Positions 31,953 to 45,677 of a stretch of DNA of 64,000 bases are shown in pieces. The DNA is from Verrucomicrobiota bacterium (GTDB lineage: Bacteria; Verrucomicrobiota; Kiritimatiellia; RFP12; UBA1067). How positions within the stretch are numbered: the stretch's first letter is position 1; each line of letters opens with the position of its first letter. Below the pieces are notes generated by a model, which saw nothing but the letters and a program-made list of their open reading frames with translations, searched no databases and was not told the origin of the DNA. The position numbers and the translations under genes are program-made. Location: NCBI GenBank assembly GCA_023269675.1, contig JAHFSX010000015.1, positions 1 through 64,000 of the forward strand. The letters run 5' to 3'.

Positions 31953-33557
31953 ATGAGTTGCAAGCATATCTTTGTGACCGGCGGCGTGGTATCGTCGCTC
32001 GGCAAGGGGTTGACGGCGGCGTCGATCGGTTTGCTGTTGAAGCGGCGCGGTTATCGCATCCGCATGCAGAAGTTGGATCCCTATCTGAACGTCGATCCGG
32101 GAACCATGTCGCCGTATCAGCACGGCGAGGTGTATGTGACCGAGGACGGGCGCGAGACCGACCTGGACCTCGGCCATTACGAGCGTTTCACGGGGATCGC
32201 CTGTGACCAGCACAGCAACTACACGACCGGACGCATTTACAGCAACGTGATCGCGCGCGAGCGGGCCGGCGGCTATCTGGGCAAGACCGTGCAGGTGATC
32301 CCGCACGTCACGGACGAGATCAAGCGGGCGATCCGCGAGATTGAGGACGACCAGACGGACATCGCCATCACCGAGATCGGCGGCACGGCGGGCGACATCG
32401 AGTCGCAGCCGTACCTGGAGGCCATCCGCCAGTATCACCACGAATCGGGGCCGGGCAACTGCCTGTTCATCCACCTGACGCTGGTGCCGTATATCCGTGC
32501 GGCGGGCGAGATGAAGACCAAGCCGTCGCAGCAGTCGGTCGGCATCCTGCGCTCGATCGGCATTGTGCCGGAAATGCTGATCTGCCGCTGCGAGCGTCCG
32601 TTCGCCGCCGAGCACCGCGCCAAGCTGGCGCTCTTCTGCGGCGTGCGTCCCGAGCTCGTCATCGAGGAGTGCGACGTGGCGAACTCGATTTACGAGGTTC
32701 CGATCGACCTGTCGAAGCAGCAGGTGGACGAGAAGATCCTGAAACTGCTGGAGCTGCAGGTCCGCGTTTTGGACATGACGGAGTGGAACGCGATGCTGGA
32801 GCGGTTGATCCGCCCGCCGAACGGCGAGCTGGAGATCGCGGTGGTGGGCAAGTACATCAGCCTGCGCGACTCGTACAAGAGCGTCTATGAGGCGCTCACG
32901 CACGGGGCCATCGCCTCCGGCGTGAAGCTCAACATCCGCATGCTGGAGTCGGAAGAGATCGAAGCGGAGGGCGCGGAGGCCAAGCTCAAGGGCGTGCACG
33001 GCATTCTGGTGCCCGGCGGCTTCGGCATCCGCGGCGTGGAGGGCAAGATCGAAGCCATCCGCTATGCCCGCGAGAACAAGATCCCGTTCTTCGGCATCTG
33101 CCTGGGGATGCAGTGTGCGGTCATCGAGTTTGCGCGCCACGTCTGCGGCCTCGAGGAGGCCAACAGCACCGAGCTGGCGCCGGGCACGCCGCATCCGGTG
33201 ATTTCGCTGCTGGACAATCAGCGCGGCGTGACGGACATGGGCGGCACGATGCGCCTCGGCGCGTATCCGTGCCGGCTGAGCCCCGGGACGCGGGCCGAGC
33301 AGTCCTACGGGGTGGAGCAGATCGCGGAACGTCACCGCCACCGTTACGAGTTCAATCTCGCGTATCGCGGGGCGCTGGAAAAGGCCGGGATGACCGTGGC
33401 GGGCGAGTCGCCGGACGGCAAACTGGTCGAGGTGATTGAGTTGCGGGACCATCCGTGGTTCGTGGCCTGCCAGTATCATCCGGAATTCAAGTCGAACCCG
33501 GTGGCGCCGCATCCGCTGTTTGCGGCTTTCGTGAAGGCCGCCGCGGAAAACCGCTGA
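31953..33557 (+). CDS. pyrG: CTP synthase
   Basis: 534 aa, usual length. It converts UTP to CTP with glutamine and ATP. The synthase domain starts [20 protein letters not shown], with [28 protein letters not shown]. The C-terminal class I amidotransferase has the oxyanion loop [10 protein letters not shown], nucleophile Cys in [17 protein letters not shown] and the His-Glu pair in [16 protein letters not shown] lies 5 nt before the ATG; the gap from gltD is 43 bp, consistent with one operon. Confidence 0.97.
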   Translation: MSCKHIFVTGGVVSSLGKGLTAASIGLLLKRRGYRIRMQKLDPYLNVDPGTMSPYQHGEVYVTEDGRETDLDLGHYERFTGIACDQHSNYTTGRIYSNVIARERAGGYLGKTVQVIPHVTDEIKRAIREIEDDQTDIAITEIGGTAGDIESQPYLEAIRQYHHESGPGNCLFIHLTLVPYIRAAGEMKTKPSQQSVGILRSIGIVPEMLICRCERPFAAEHRAKLALFCGVRPELVIEECDVANSIYEVPIDLSKQQVDEKILKLLELQVRVLDMTEWNAMLERLIRPPNGELEIAVVGKYISLRDSYKSVYEALTHGAIASGVKLNIRMLESEEIEAEGAEAKLKGVHGILVPGGFGIRGVEGKIEAIRYARENKIPFFGICLGMQCAVIEFARHVCGLEEANSTELAPGTPHPVISLLDNQRGVTDMGGTMRLGAYPCRLSPGTRAEQSYGVEQIAERHRHRYEFNLAYRGALEKAGMTVAGESPDGKLVEVIELRDHPWFVACQYHPEFKSNPVAPHPLFAAFVKAAAENR

Positions 33558-33631
33558 GAATTCCCCCCGAAGGCGCACTGTTTTTGCCGGGGGAGCCGGC
33601 AGAGTAGGCTCGGAACAACCCGCGAGGATGT

Positions 33632-34537
33632 ATGAAATACGACAAAAACCATGCTTTGATCGAGAGTGCGATCCCGGGCCTGCCGACGCCGCGTCGCGGC
33701 AAGGTGCGGGATCTGTATGATTTGGGTGACAGTCTGCTGCTGGTCGCCACCGACCGCATCAGCGCCTTCGATGTGGTGATGCCCAACGGCGTCCCGGACA
33801 AGGGCCGCATCCTGAACAGCCTCAGCGTGTTCTGGTTCGGCCTGCTGGAGGGGATGCCCAACCACCTGATCTCGGCGGACGTGGACGCGTATCCGGCGGC
33901 GCTGCAGGGCGTCAAAGAGGACCTGCGCGGCCGCTCGATGCTGGTCAAAAAAGTTTCGATCATTCCCTTCGAGTGCATCGTGCGCGGCTATCTGACCGGC
34001 TCGGGCTGGCAGGAATACCAGCGCAGCCGCTCGGTCAATTCGCAGCCGCTGCGCGAAGGCTACCAGAACGGCTCGAAGCTCGACCGCGTGCTCTTCACCC
34101 CCAGCACGAAGGCCGAGCTGGGCGAACATGACCTGCCGGTGACGGCGGCGGAGCTGGAATCCGCGCTGGGCCCGGAGCAGGCGCAGCGGCTGGAGGACGC
34201 CTCTGTGCGCTGTTACGCGACCGCGGCCGATTACGCGGCGACGTGCGGCATCATCATCGCGGACACCAAGTTCGAGTTCGGCACCGACGCCGCCGGACGG
34301 CTGGTGCTGGCGGACGAGGTGCTGACGCCGGACTCCAGCCGCTTCTGGCCCCGGGCGAGTTACGCGGTGGGCAGCAACCCGCCGAGCCTCGACAAGCAGT
34401 TTGTGCGCGACTGGCTGGACAGCATCAAGTTCAACCGCCAGCCGCCCGCCCCGGTGCTGCCCGACGACGTGGTCGCTAAGACGCGCGCGAAGTATGTCGA
34501 GGCTTACGAGCGGCTCACCAAGAAACGATTTGTTTAG
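33632..34537 (+). CDS. purC: SAICAR synthetase (phosphoribosylaminoimidazole-succinocarboxamide synthase)
   Basis: 301 aa, the longer eukaryote/proteobacterial-type size class. It joins CAIR and aspartate in purine synthesis. Family motifs: GKVRDLYDLGDSLLLVATDR, ISAFDVVMPNGVPDKGRILN, IPFECIVRGYLTGSGWQEY, IIADTKFEFG and DEVLTPDSSRFWP. GAGG precedes the ATG by 4 nt. The sigma-54 activator gene begins 10 bp after its stop. Confidence 0.96.
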   Translation: MKYDKNHALIESAIPGLPTPRRGKVRDLYDLGDSLLLVATDRISAFDVVMPNGVPDKGRILNSLSVFWFGLLEGMPNHLISADVDAYPAALQGVKEDLRGRSMLVKKVSIIPFECIVRGYLTGSGWQEYQRSRSVNSQPLREGYQNGSKLDRVLFTPSTKAELGEHDLPVTAAELESALGPEQAQRLEDASVRCYATAADYAATCGIIIADTKFEFGTDAAGRLVLADEVLTPDSSRFWPRASYAVGSNPPSLDKQFVRDWLDSIKFNRQPPAPVLPDDVVAKTRAKYVEAYERLTKKRFV

Positions 34538-34547
34538 GAGCGAGCAT

Positions 34548-36089
<1,542 letters not shown>

Positions 36090-36093
36090 CCGA

Positions 36094-36268
36094 GCTAGCG
36101 TGGTGTCCCGCAAAAAACCAGAGAGGTTCTTTTTTGCTTCGTGGTTTGAACACGTTCGTAGTACCGCCTTTAGGCGGAATACCGAGGCATGCCTGCACCG
36201 CTATCCGCCTGAAGGCGGTACTACAAACCCTAGACCGCGTATAGCCGTTTCAGGGACGCGACACTAGC
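36094..36268. repeat. Dispersed palindromic element family B, copy 2
   Basis: 175 bp. The outer arms GCTAGCGTGGTGTCCC (36094-36109) and its near-complement (36253-36268, 13/16) enclose the REP-like pair 36154-36228 with the same cores as copy 1. It fills the gap between the activator gene and the convergent rubredoxin gene, starting 5 bp after the activator stop. Confidence 0.85.
36111..36136 (+). terminator. Weak terminator-like hairpin after the sigma-54 activator gene
   Basis: AAAAAACC pairs imperfectly with GGTTCTTTTTT, leaving a T run on the plus strand. It lies inside the family B element. Confidence 0.4.
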
Positions 36269-36285
36269 TCGTACAGGTTGCCAGG

Positions 36286-36447
36286 TTACGAGACCGCCGT
36301 GAACTGGTCTTTGCCCACCCCGCATTCGGGGCAGCACCAATCGTCCGGGAGCTCCTCGAAAGACGTTCCCGGCGCGATGCCTGTGGAAGGGTCGCCCGCT
36401 GCCGGGTCATAGATGTAGCCGCACACGTTGCACACGAACTTCTGCAT
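36286..36447 (-). CDS. Rubredoxin
   Basis: 53 aa, normal rubredoxin length. Iron is held by two CxxCG knuckles, [12 protein letters not shown] and [12 protein letters not shown], with the conserved [15 protein letters not shown] between. A small cytoplasmic one-electron carrier, usual in anaerobes for oxygen or peroxide detoxification. The start MQKFV at 36447 is chosen because AAGGAG is 7 nt upstream; earlier in-frame ATGs overlap or precede that site. No reductase or rubrerythrin gene adjoins it. Confidence 0.95.
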   Translation of the reverse strand: MQKFVCNVCGYIYDPAAGDPSTGIAPGTSFEELPDDWCCPECGVGKDQFTAVS

Positions 36448-36504
36448 AGCCATTCTCCTTGTTGACACTTTGAGCATGTAGTAAACCCGCTTTCCGCGGA
36501 TTGG

Positions 36505-37242
36505 TCAATCGTTTTCAGCATCCTCGTCCGGTCCGGCGCCAACGCCCTCTTCCGCGTCGCCGCTCCGCGGCTCCATGTCCGGCCCGATTTCCAGCGGCGG
36601 GAAGGTTTTCTCCCCGGCCGGAAGGGTCTCGAAGGCGCACTGGCCGATCGCCAGGCCCTGGCCGCGGAAGATGTGCTCAAACTCGGTCTGCTCATCCTCG
36701 GCGCGCTCCATGGCGGGGATCTCGCGGAAGCGCGGGTCCGCCTTGAGGCGCGCATGGATTTCGGCGAAATAGTCGGGATGGTCGGTGGCGACCTGAATCA
36801 CGCCGCCGAGCTCCAGCCGCGCCCACAACAGATCGAGGAAGAGCGGCGAGAAGAGGCGGCGGTCCTGATGCCGGCGCTTGGGCCAGGGGTCGGGAAAGAA
36901 GACGTACACGGTGCGCAGCCGGTGGGGCGGCAACAGGTAATAGAAGGTGTAGAACGCCTCCAGGCGCAGGATGCGGAGGTTGTCCAGCTTCAGGCGGCAG
37001 GCCTTCTTGTCGAGCTTGCGGACGCGCGCCAGCATGCGCTCGATGCCGAGGTACTGCGTGTCCGGATGCTTGGCGGCGAAGGCGGAGAGGAAGCGGCCCT
37101 TGCCGCAGCCGATCTCGATCTCCAAGGGGCGCGCGGGGTCGAACAGCGTGTCCAGCGGCAACGGGACCGTCGGGTCCGTGACCGGGATCAGATGGACGAT
37201 CGGCGCGGGCTTTTTTCCGGGGGAGAGGGGCGTGGGTGTCAT
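36505..37242 (-). CDS. trmB: tRNA (guanine-N7-)-methyltransferase
   Basis: 245 aa from ATG 37242. It methylates G46 of tRNA with S-adenosylmethionine. SAM motif LEIEIGCGKGRFLSAFAAKH; family motif VYVFFPDPWPKRRHQDRRL; ATDHPDYFAEI further on. The C-terminal 35 residues are an acidic tail (GDAEEGVGAGPDEDAEND) not needed for the fold. An earlier in-frame ATG at 37275 falls inside the nifJ terminator hairpin and was rejected. Confidence 0.9.
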   Translation of the reverse strand: MTPTPLSPGKKPAPIVHLIPVTDPTVPLPLDTLFDPARPLEIEIGCGKGRFLSAFAAKHPDTQYLGIERMLARVRKLDKKACRLKLDNLRILRLEAFYTFYYLLPPHRLRTVYVFFPDPWPKRRHQDRRLFSPLFLDLLWARLELGGVIQVATDHPDYFAEIHARLKADPRFREIPAMERAEDEQTEFEHIFRGQGLAIGQCAFETLPAGEKTFPPLEIGPDMEPRSGDAEEGVGAGPDEDAEND

Positions 37243-37257
37243 GGTGGGCCTGAAGAT

Positions 37258-37287
37258 AAAAAAGCGCCCCGGCATGAGCCGGGGCGC
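37258..37287 (-). terminator. Rho-independent terminator of nifJ
   Basis: Perfect stem GCGCCCCGGC / GCCGGGGCGC (37264-37273, 37278-37287) followed on the minus strand by TTTTTTAT, 24 bp after the nifJ stop. Confidence 0.9.
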
Positions 37288-37310
37288 CGTTTCTGGATGG
37301 GGGGAGCCGC

Positions 37311-40895
<3,585 letters not shown>

Positions 40896-40921
40896 AGTGT
40901 TCATACTCCTTGAAACGGGAA

Positions 40922-40946
40922 GCGCGTCCGGTAAGACCGGACGCGC
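40922..40946 (-). terminator. Hairpin between aldolase and nifJ genes
   Basis: Perfect 10-bp stem GCGCGTCCGG / CCGGACGCGC with loop TAAGA, 8 bp after the aldolase stop. Only TTCCCGTTT follows on the minus strand, so it may attenuate rather than fully terminate. Confidence 0.5.
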
Positions 40947-40954
40947 TGGATCGC

Positions 40955-41899
40955 TTACTTTGCCAGGGAGGCGCGGACAGCATCGAGCTGGCCCGCCGAG
41001 CCGAGAAGGACGTTCTTCGCGGCGATGAACTTCGCGTACTCCGGGATGAAGACCTTGCCGGGATCGCGCAGGTCGAACTTCTCGGGGTGGTCGCGGAAGA
41101 ATTCTCTGTGCACGCGGCACCACACGAGGCGGCCGTCGGTGTCGATGTTGATCTTGGTCACGCCCAGCTTGGCCGCGCCCAGGAACTGGGAGGCGTCCAC
41201 GCCGCTGGCGCCCTTGATGTTGCCGCCGGCCGCGTTGATGCGGGCGACTTCGTCCTGCGGGACCGAGGAGGAGCCGTGCATCACCAGCGGGAAGCCGGGC
41301 AGCAGCGCCTGGATCTTCTCGAGGATGTCGAAGCGCAGCTTCTGGTCGCCGTGGAACTTGAACGCGCCGTGCGAGGTGCCGATGGCGCAGGCGAGGGAGT
41401 CGCAGCCGGTCTGCTTGACGAAGTACTCGGCCTCTTCGGGCTTCGTGTAGACGTGGTCGTCGGCGTGCACGTCCTCTTCGATGCCCTTGAGCTGGCCCAG
41501 CTCGGCCTCGACCACGAGGCCCTTGGCGTGGGCGGCGTCGACGACGCGCTTGGTGATCTCGATGTTCTTTTCGATCGGGAAGTGCGAGGCGTCGATCATG
41601 ACCGAGCTGTAGACGCCCGAGTTGATGCAGTCCATGCAGGTCTCCTCGTCGCCGTGGTCCAGATGCACCGCGAAGACGGCGTCGGGGAAGATCTTGTCGG
41701 CCGTCGTCATCATCGTCTCAAGCATGAGCTTGTGGGTGTAGGTGCGCGCGCCCTTGGAGAGCTGCACGATGAAGGGCGCCTTGCTGTCGACGTTGCCCTT
41801 GAAGAGCCCCATCGTCTGCTCGAGGTTGTTGATGTTGTACGCGCCGATGGCGTACTTGCCGTAAGCCTGTTGGAAGAGTTCCTTGGTGGTGACGATCAT
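40955..41899 (-). CDS. fba: Class II fructose-bisphosphate aldolase
   Basis: 314 aa. It splits fructose 1,6-bisphosphate into the two triose phosphates. Zinc and catalytic motifs: FAVHLDHGDEETCMDCINSG, the DASH sequence in SVMIDASHFPIEKNIEITKR, VEAELGQLKGIEEDVHADDH, GTSHGAFKF and LVMHGSSSVPQDEVARINAA. The glycolytic function fits the neighbouring nifJ and glycogen phosphorylase genes. TGGAG lies upstream of the ATG. Tagatose-bisphosphate or ketose-bisphosphate relatives cannot be excluded by motif alone. Confidence 0.93.
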   Translation of the reverse strand: MIVTTKELFQQAYGKYAIGAYNINNLEQTMGLFKGNVDSKAPFIVQLSKGARTYTHKLMLETMMTTADKIFPDAVFAVHLDHGDEETCMDCINSGVYSSVMIDASHFPIEKNIEITKRVVDAAHAKGLVVEAELGQLKGIEEDVHADDHVYTKPEEAEYFVKQTGCDSLACAIGTSHGAFKFHGDQKLRFDILEKIQALLPGFPLVMHGSSSVPQDEVARINAAGGNIKGASGVDASQFLGAAKLGVTKINIDTDGRLVWCRVHREFFRDHPEKFDLRDPGKVFIPEYAKFIAAKNVLLGSAGQLDAVRASLAK

Positions 41900-42143
41900 G
41901 GCAGTCTCCAGTGGTTGTATCCGGCCGGACCGGCCTGTTACGTACAGACGCGCCGAAACCGCGAAAGATGGGTGAATAATTTACTCAAAAGGGGGGTGGT
42001 CGGCAAGTCTAAAGCGACCGCGCCGGCTGCGGCCGAAAAAAAGCGGCGGACAGGAGCGGTGATTTCATCTGTTACGGCGTGACGATGAGCTTTTTTTTTG
42101 GCATATTGGCCTTTTCACCAGAGCAGATCAAAAGAGGTGTAGT

Positions 42144-44618
42144 ATGGAGCAGAAGCCAACAAGCAGGAGAGGCCGCGACCGCCGTGTCGAAATGACGGTG
42201 GAGGGCTTGGAAGAGGATTATGCCTGGCATCTCCGCTATACGCAGTCGAAAGATGTCGATGACGCCACGCCGCGCGACCAATACACGGCGTTTGCCTACT
42301 GCGTGCGCGACCGCCTGGTCGAGCGCTGGATCGAAACCCAGGCGACCTACCGCAAGCAGAACGTCAAGCGCGTCTACTACCTGTCGCTCGAGTTTCTGAT
42401 CGGCCGACTGCTCGGCAACAACGTGATCAACCTGAAGATGGACCCCATCTGCCGGGCGGCGCTGGCGGATCACGGGATCGAGTGGAACTCCCTGCGCGAT
42501 TTCGAGGTGGATGCCGGGCTGGGCAACGGCGGCCTCGGCCGTTTGGCGGCCTGCTTCATGGACTCGCTGTCCACCCTGAATTTGGCGGGCATGGGCTATG
42601 GGCTGCGCTACGACTACGGCATTTTCAAGCAGCGGATTGTGGACGGCCAGCAGGTCGAGGAGCCCGACCACTGGCTCAAGGACGGCTACCCGTGGGAGTT
42701 GGCCCGGCCCGAGCACACGCAGGTCGTGCATTTCGGCGGACACGTGGACTGCATCACCAACGGGCGCATCGAGTGGCGCTGGGTCGACACCGAGCAGGTG
42801 AACGGCGTGCCGTATGACCTGCCGATCGTGGGTTACAGCGACTCGGTGAACACCTTGCGGCTGTGGTCGGCTAAAGCCGACGACGAGTTCCACCTGGACG
42901 ACTTCAACAAAGGCTCGTACGTCGAGGCGGTCGAAAACAAGGTGCTGGCCGAGAACCTCACCAAGGTGCTCTACCCGAACGACAACGTGCTGGCGGGCAA
43001 GGAGCTGCGCCTGCGGCAGCAGTATTTTTTCATCTCGTGCTCACTGCAGGATATCCTGCGCCGGTTCCGCCTGACGAATAACGACTGGACGCGGCTGCCC
43101 GAGAAGATCTTCATCCAGCTCAACGAGACGCATCCGGCGCTGATCATTCCCGAACTGATGCGCCTGCTGGTGGACCGCGAGGGGGTGGACTGGAACACCG
43201 CCTGGTCGATCACGCGCGCCTGCACGGCTTACACCAACCACACCATCCTGCCCGAGGCGTTGGAGCGGTGGAGCGTCGCGCTGATGGAGCGGCTGCTGCC
43301 GCGCCACATGCAGATCATCTACGAGATCAACGGCCGCTTCCTCAAGCAGGTGGCCGCGATGTGGCCGGGCGACGTGCACCGCCTGTCGCGCATGAGCATC
43401 ATCGACGAGCACGGTGACCGCGCGGTCCGCATGTCGAACCTGGCGATCGTCGGCACGAGCGCGGTCAACGGCGTGGCGTATCTGCACACGGAAATCCTGA
43501 AGCAGTCGCTGTTCAAGGATTTCTACGAGCTCTATCCCACGCACTTCAGCAACAAGACCAACGGCATCACCCAGCGCCGCTGGCTGCTCAAGGCCAATCC
43601 CAAACTGGCCACCCTTGTCACGGACGCCATCGGCCCGCGCTGGATCACGGAGCTGGACGAGCTGCGGTCGCTCGAGAAATTCCTGGACGACAAGTCTTTC
43701 CTCGACGCGTTCCGCAAGGTGAAGCAGGCGAACAAGGAGGCGTTGGCCACATATATCCGCGCCACCGTCGGCGTGACGGTTTCGCCGGACTCGATTTTCG
43801 ACGTGCAGGTCAAACGGCTGCACGAGTATAAGCGGCAGCTGCTGCTGGCGCTCTACATCATCGTGCAGTACAACCGGCTGATCGACGACCCGAAGTATGA
43901 CCCGCAGCCGCGCACCTTCATCTTCGCGGCCAAGGCCGCGCCGGGCTACGTCATGGCGAAGCTGATCATCCGCCTGATTCACGGCATCGCCGACGTGGTG
44001 AACTTCAATCCGCGCGTCAAGGACAAGCTGTGCGTGGTCTTCCTGCCCGATTACCGCGTGTCGCTGGCGGAGAAGATCATCCCCGCGGCGAATGTCAGCG
44101 AGCAGATCTCGCTGGCGGGCACCGAGGCCTCGGGCACCGGCAACATGAAGCTGATGCTCAACGGCGCGCTGACCGTCGGCACACTGGACGGCGCGAATGT
44201 GGAGATCCACGAGGAGGTCGGCGACGACAACATCTTCATTTTCGGCCTGCGCGCCGATCAGGTGGAGCAGTTGCGGCCGGTCTATTCCTCGCGTGCGATC
44301 TATCATGCCGACCCCGAGATCCGCCGCGCGATCGACATGATCCGCCGCAACGTGTTCAGCCTGCTGAACCCGGGGCTGTTCGATCCGGTCATCCGCTCGC
44401 TGCTCGACTACAACGACCACTACATGCTGCTGGCCGACCTGCGCGAGTATCTCGAGACGCAGGACAAGGTCGACGCGCTTTACTGTCAGCCGCGCAAGTG
44501 GGACCGCAAGGCGCTCATCAACGTGGCGCGCGCCGGCAAGTTCTCGTCCGACCGCACCATCCGCGAATACGCCCGCGACATTTGGCATATCGAGCCGGTC
44601 AAGGTATCGCACGACTGA
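42144..44618 (+). CDS. glgP: Glycogen/alpha-glucan phosphorylase
   Basis: 824 aa, usual length. It releases glucose 1-phosphate from alpha-1,4-glucans. Motifs: YYLSLEFLIGRLLGNNVIN, DAGLGNGGLGRLAACFMDSL, GLRYDYGIFKQ, TNHTILPEALERW and the pyridoxal-phosphate lysine in GTGNMKLMLNGALTVGTLDG. AGAGGTG precedes the ATG. An AT-rich stretch (TTTTTTTTTGGCATATTGGCC) just upstream may be part of its promoter, but no clear boxes were assigned. With aldolase and nifJ it indicates storage or dietary glucan catabolism. Confidence 0.96.
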   Translation: MEQKPTSRRGRDRRVEMTVEGLEEDYAWHLRYTQSKDVDDATPRDQYTAFAYCVRDRLVERWIETQATYRKQNVKRVYYLSLEFLIGRLLGNNVINLKMDPICRAALADHGIEWNSLRDFEVDAGLGNGGLGRLAACFMDSLSTLNLAGMGYGLRYDYGIFKQRIVDGQQVEEPDHWLKDGYPWELARPEHTQVVHFGGHVDCITNGRIEWRWVDTEQVNGVPYDLPIVGYSDSVNTLRLWSAKADDEFHLDDFNKGSYVEAVENKVLAENLTKVLYPNDNVLAGKELRLRQQYFFISCSLQDILRRFRLTNNDWTRLPEKIFIQLNETHPALIIPELMRLLVDREGVDWNTAWSITRACTAYTNHTILPEALERWSVALMERLLPRHMQIIYEINGRFLKQVAAMWPGDVHRLSRMSIIDEHGDRAVRMSNLAIVGTSAVNGVAYLHTEILKQSLFKDFYELYPTHFSNKTNGITQRRWLLKANPKLATLVTDAIGPRWITELDELRSLEKFLDDKSFLDAFRKVKQANKEALATYIRATVGVTVSPDSIFDVQVKRLHEYKRQLLLALYIIVQYNRLIDDPKYDPQPRTFIFAAKAAPGYVMAKLIIRLIHGIADVVNFNPRVKDKLCVVFLPDYRVSLAEKIIPAANVSEQISLAGTEASGTGNMKLMLNGALTVGTLDGANVEIHEEVGDDNIFIFGLRADQVEQLRPVYSSRAIYHADPEIRRAIDMIRRNVFSLLNPGLFDPVIRSLLDYNDHYMLLADLREYLETQDKVDALYCQPRKWDRKALINVARAGKFSSDRTIREYARDIWHIEPVKVSHD

Positions 44619-44636
44619 TAAGGGAGCGTTCCTCCG

Positions 44637-45410
44637 ATGAAACGAGTGGCACTGGTGACAGGCGGCACGCGCGGCATCGGCCTCGGCGTGGCGCGCGCGC
44701 TGGCCCTGGAAGGCTTCAGCCTGGCGGTGGGAGGCACGCGCGCGGAAGAGGATGTCGTCTCCGCCCTGGGCGCCCTGCGCGCGACGGGCGCGGATGTGCT
44801 TTACTGCCGCGCGGACGTCTCCCGCGCCGAGGACCGGCAGGCGTTGCTCGAACGGGTCCGCATCCGCTTCGGGGCGCTGCATGTGCTGGTGAACAACGCC
44901 GGCGTGGCCCCGCTGGCGCGCACGGACCTGCTGGAGGCTTCGGAAGAGAGCTTCGAGCGCGTCATGCGCATCAACCTGCAGGGGCCCTATTTCCTGACGC
45001 AGGCCGTGGCCCGCTGGCTCGTCGAACAGCGGCAGTCGAACGCGGCCTTTGCGGGCTGCATCGTGAACATCGGCTCGGTGTCGGCCGAGGTCGCGTCCGT
45101 CAACCGCGGCGAGTACTGCGTGTCCAAGGCGGGCGTGGGGATGATGACGCGGCTTTTCGCGAGCCGCCTGGGCGCGTTCGGCCTCCCGGTCTACGAGGTC
45201 AGGCCCGGCATCGTCCACTCGGACATGACCGAGGGTGTCACCGCCAAATACGACGCCAAGATCGCCGGGACGGACCTGCTGATCCAGAAGCGCTGGGGCG
45301 AGCCGGAGGACGTCGGACGCGCCGTCGCCATGCTGGCGCGCGGCGACCTGCCGTACTCGACCGGACAGGTCATCCACGTCGACGGCGGCCTGACGGTGCA
45401 GCGGCTGTAG
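44637..45410 (+). CDS. Short-chain dehydrogenase/reductase (3-ketoacyl-ACP reductase-like)
   Basis: 257 aa classical SDR. Cofactor motif TGGTRGIGLGVARAL, NNAG in VLVNNAGVAPLA, catalytic Ser in IVNIGSVSAEVASVN and Tyr-Lys in EYCVSKAG; the C terminus GQVIHVDGGLTVQRL is also typical. The TGGT start with an Arg and the Arg-rich segment after it favour NADP(H). FabG-type annotation is conventional, but a sugar or polyol substrate is equally possible. GGGAG 10 nt upstream; the 18-bp gap from glgP suggests co-transcription. Confidence 0.88.
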   Translation: MKRVALVTGGTRGIGLGVARALALEGFSLAVGGTRAEEDVVSALGALRATGADVLYCRADVSRAEDRQALLERVRIRFGALHVLVNNAGVAPLARTDLLEASEESFERVMRINLQGPYFLTQAVARWLVEQRQSNAAFAGCIVNIGSVSAEVASVNRGEYCVSKAGVGMMTRLFASRLGAFGLPVYEVRPGIVHSDMTEGVTAKYDAKIAGTDLLIQKRWGEPEDVGRAVAMLARGDLPYSTGQVIHVDGGLTVQRL

Positions 45411-45467
45411 GGGCTCCACGTAAGCCTTCCGCCAGCAGAGCGGGATCAAACGGGGGTAACTCTGCTG

Positions 45468-45516
45468 CACGATTAAGATTACGAAAGGCCCCCGGTTCCT
45501 CATAATCCTAATCGTG
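45468..45516. other. Stem-loop in the 267-bp spacer after the SDR gene
   Basis: CACGATTAAGATTA (45468-45481) pairs with TAATCCTAATCGTG (45503-45516), 13 of 14 matching. The AT-rich TAATCNTAATCG motif then recurs at 45521-45532. Possibly an mRNA end; otherwise the spacer holds only the repeat at 45602. Confidence 0.55.
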
Positions 45517-45601
45517 CGCTTAATCGTAATCGACTTGAAGTTATGGACGGGAGCGTGCAAACGGCAGCGGGGCAGCACGTCTCGGACATCGCGGGTAACC
45601 G

Positions 45602-45621
45602 GGTGGCGCGGGCTCTCCGAG
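45602..45621. repeat. 20-bp dispersed repeat (also at 13728-13747)
   Basis: GGTGGCGCGGGCTCTCCGAG is the exact reverse complement of 13728-13747. A degenerate form, GGTGGTGCGGGCTCTGCGGG, is near 57565, and GACATCGCGGG neighbours both of the latter two sites. Confidence 0.7.
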
Positions 45622-45677
45622 CACGCCAAGTGTCCACCTGCGGGGAGGCGTCCCTAAAGTACGTTGGAGTTTAAGCG

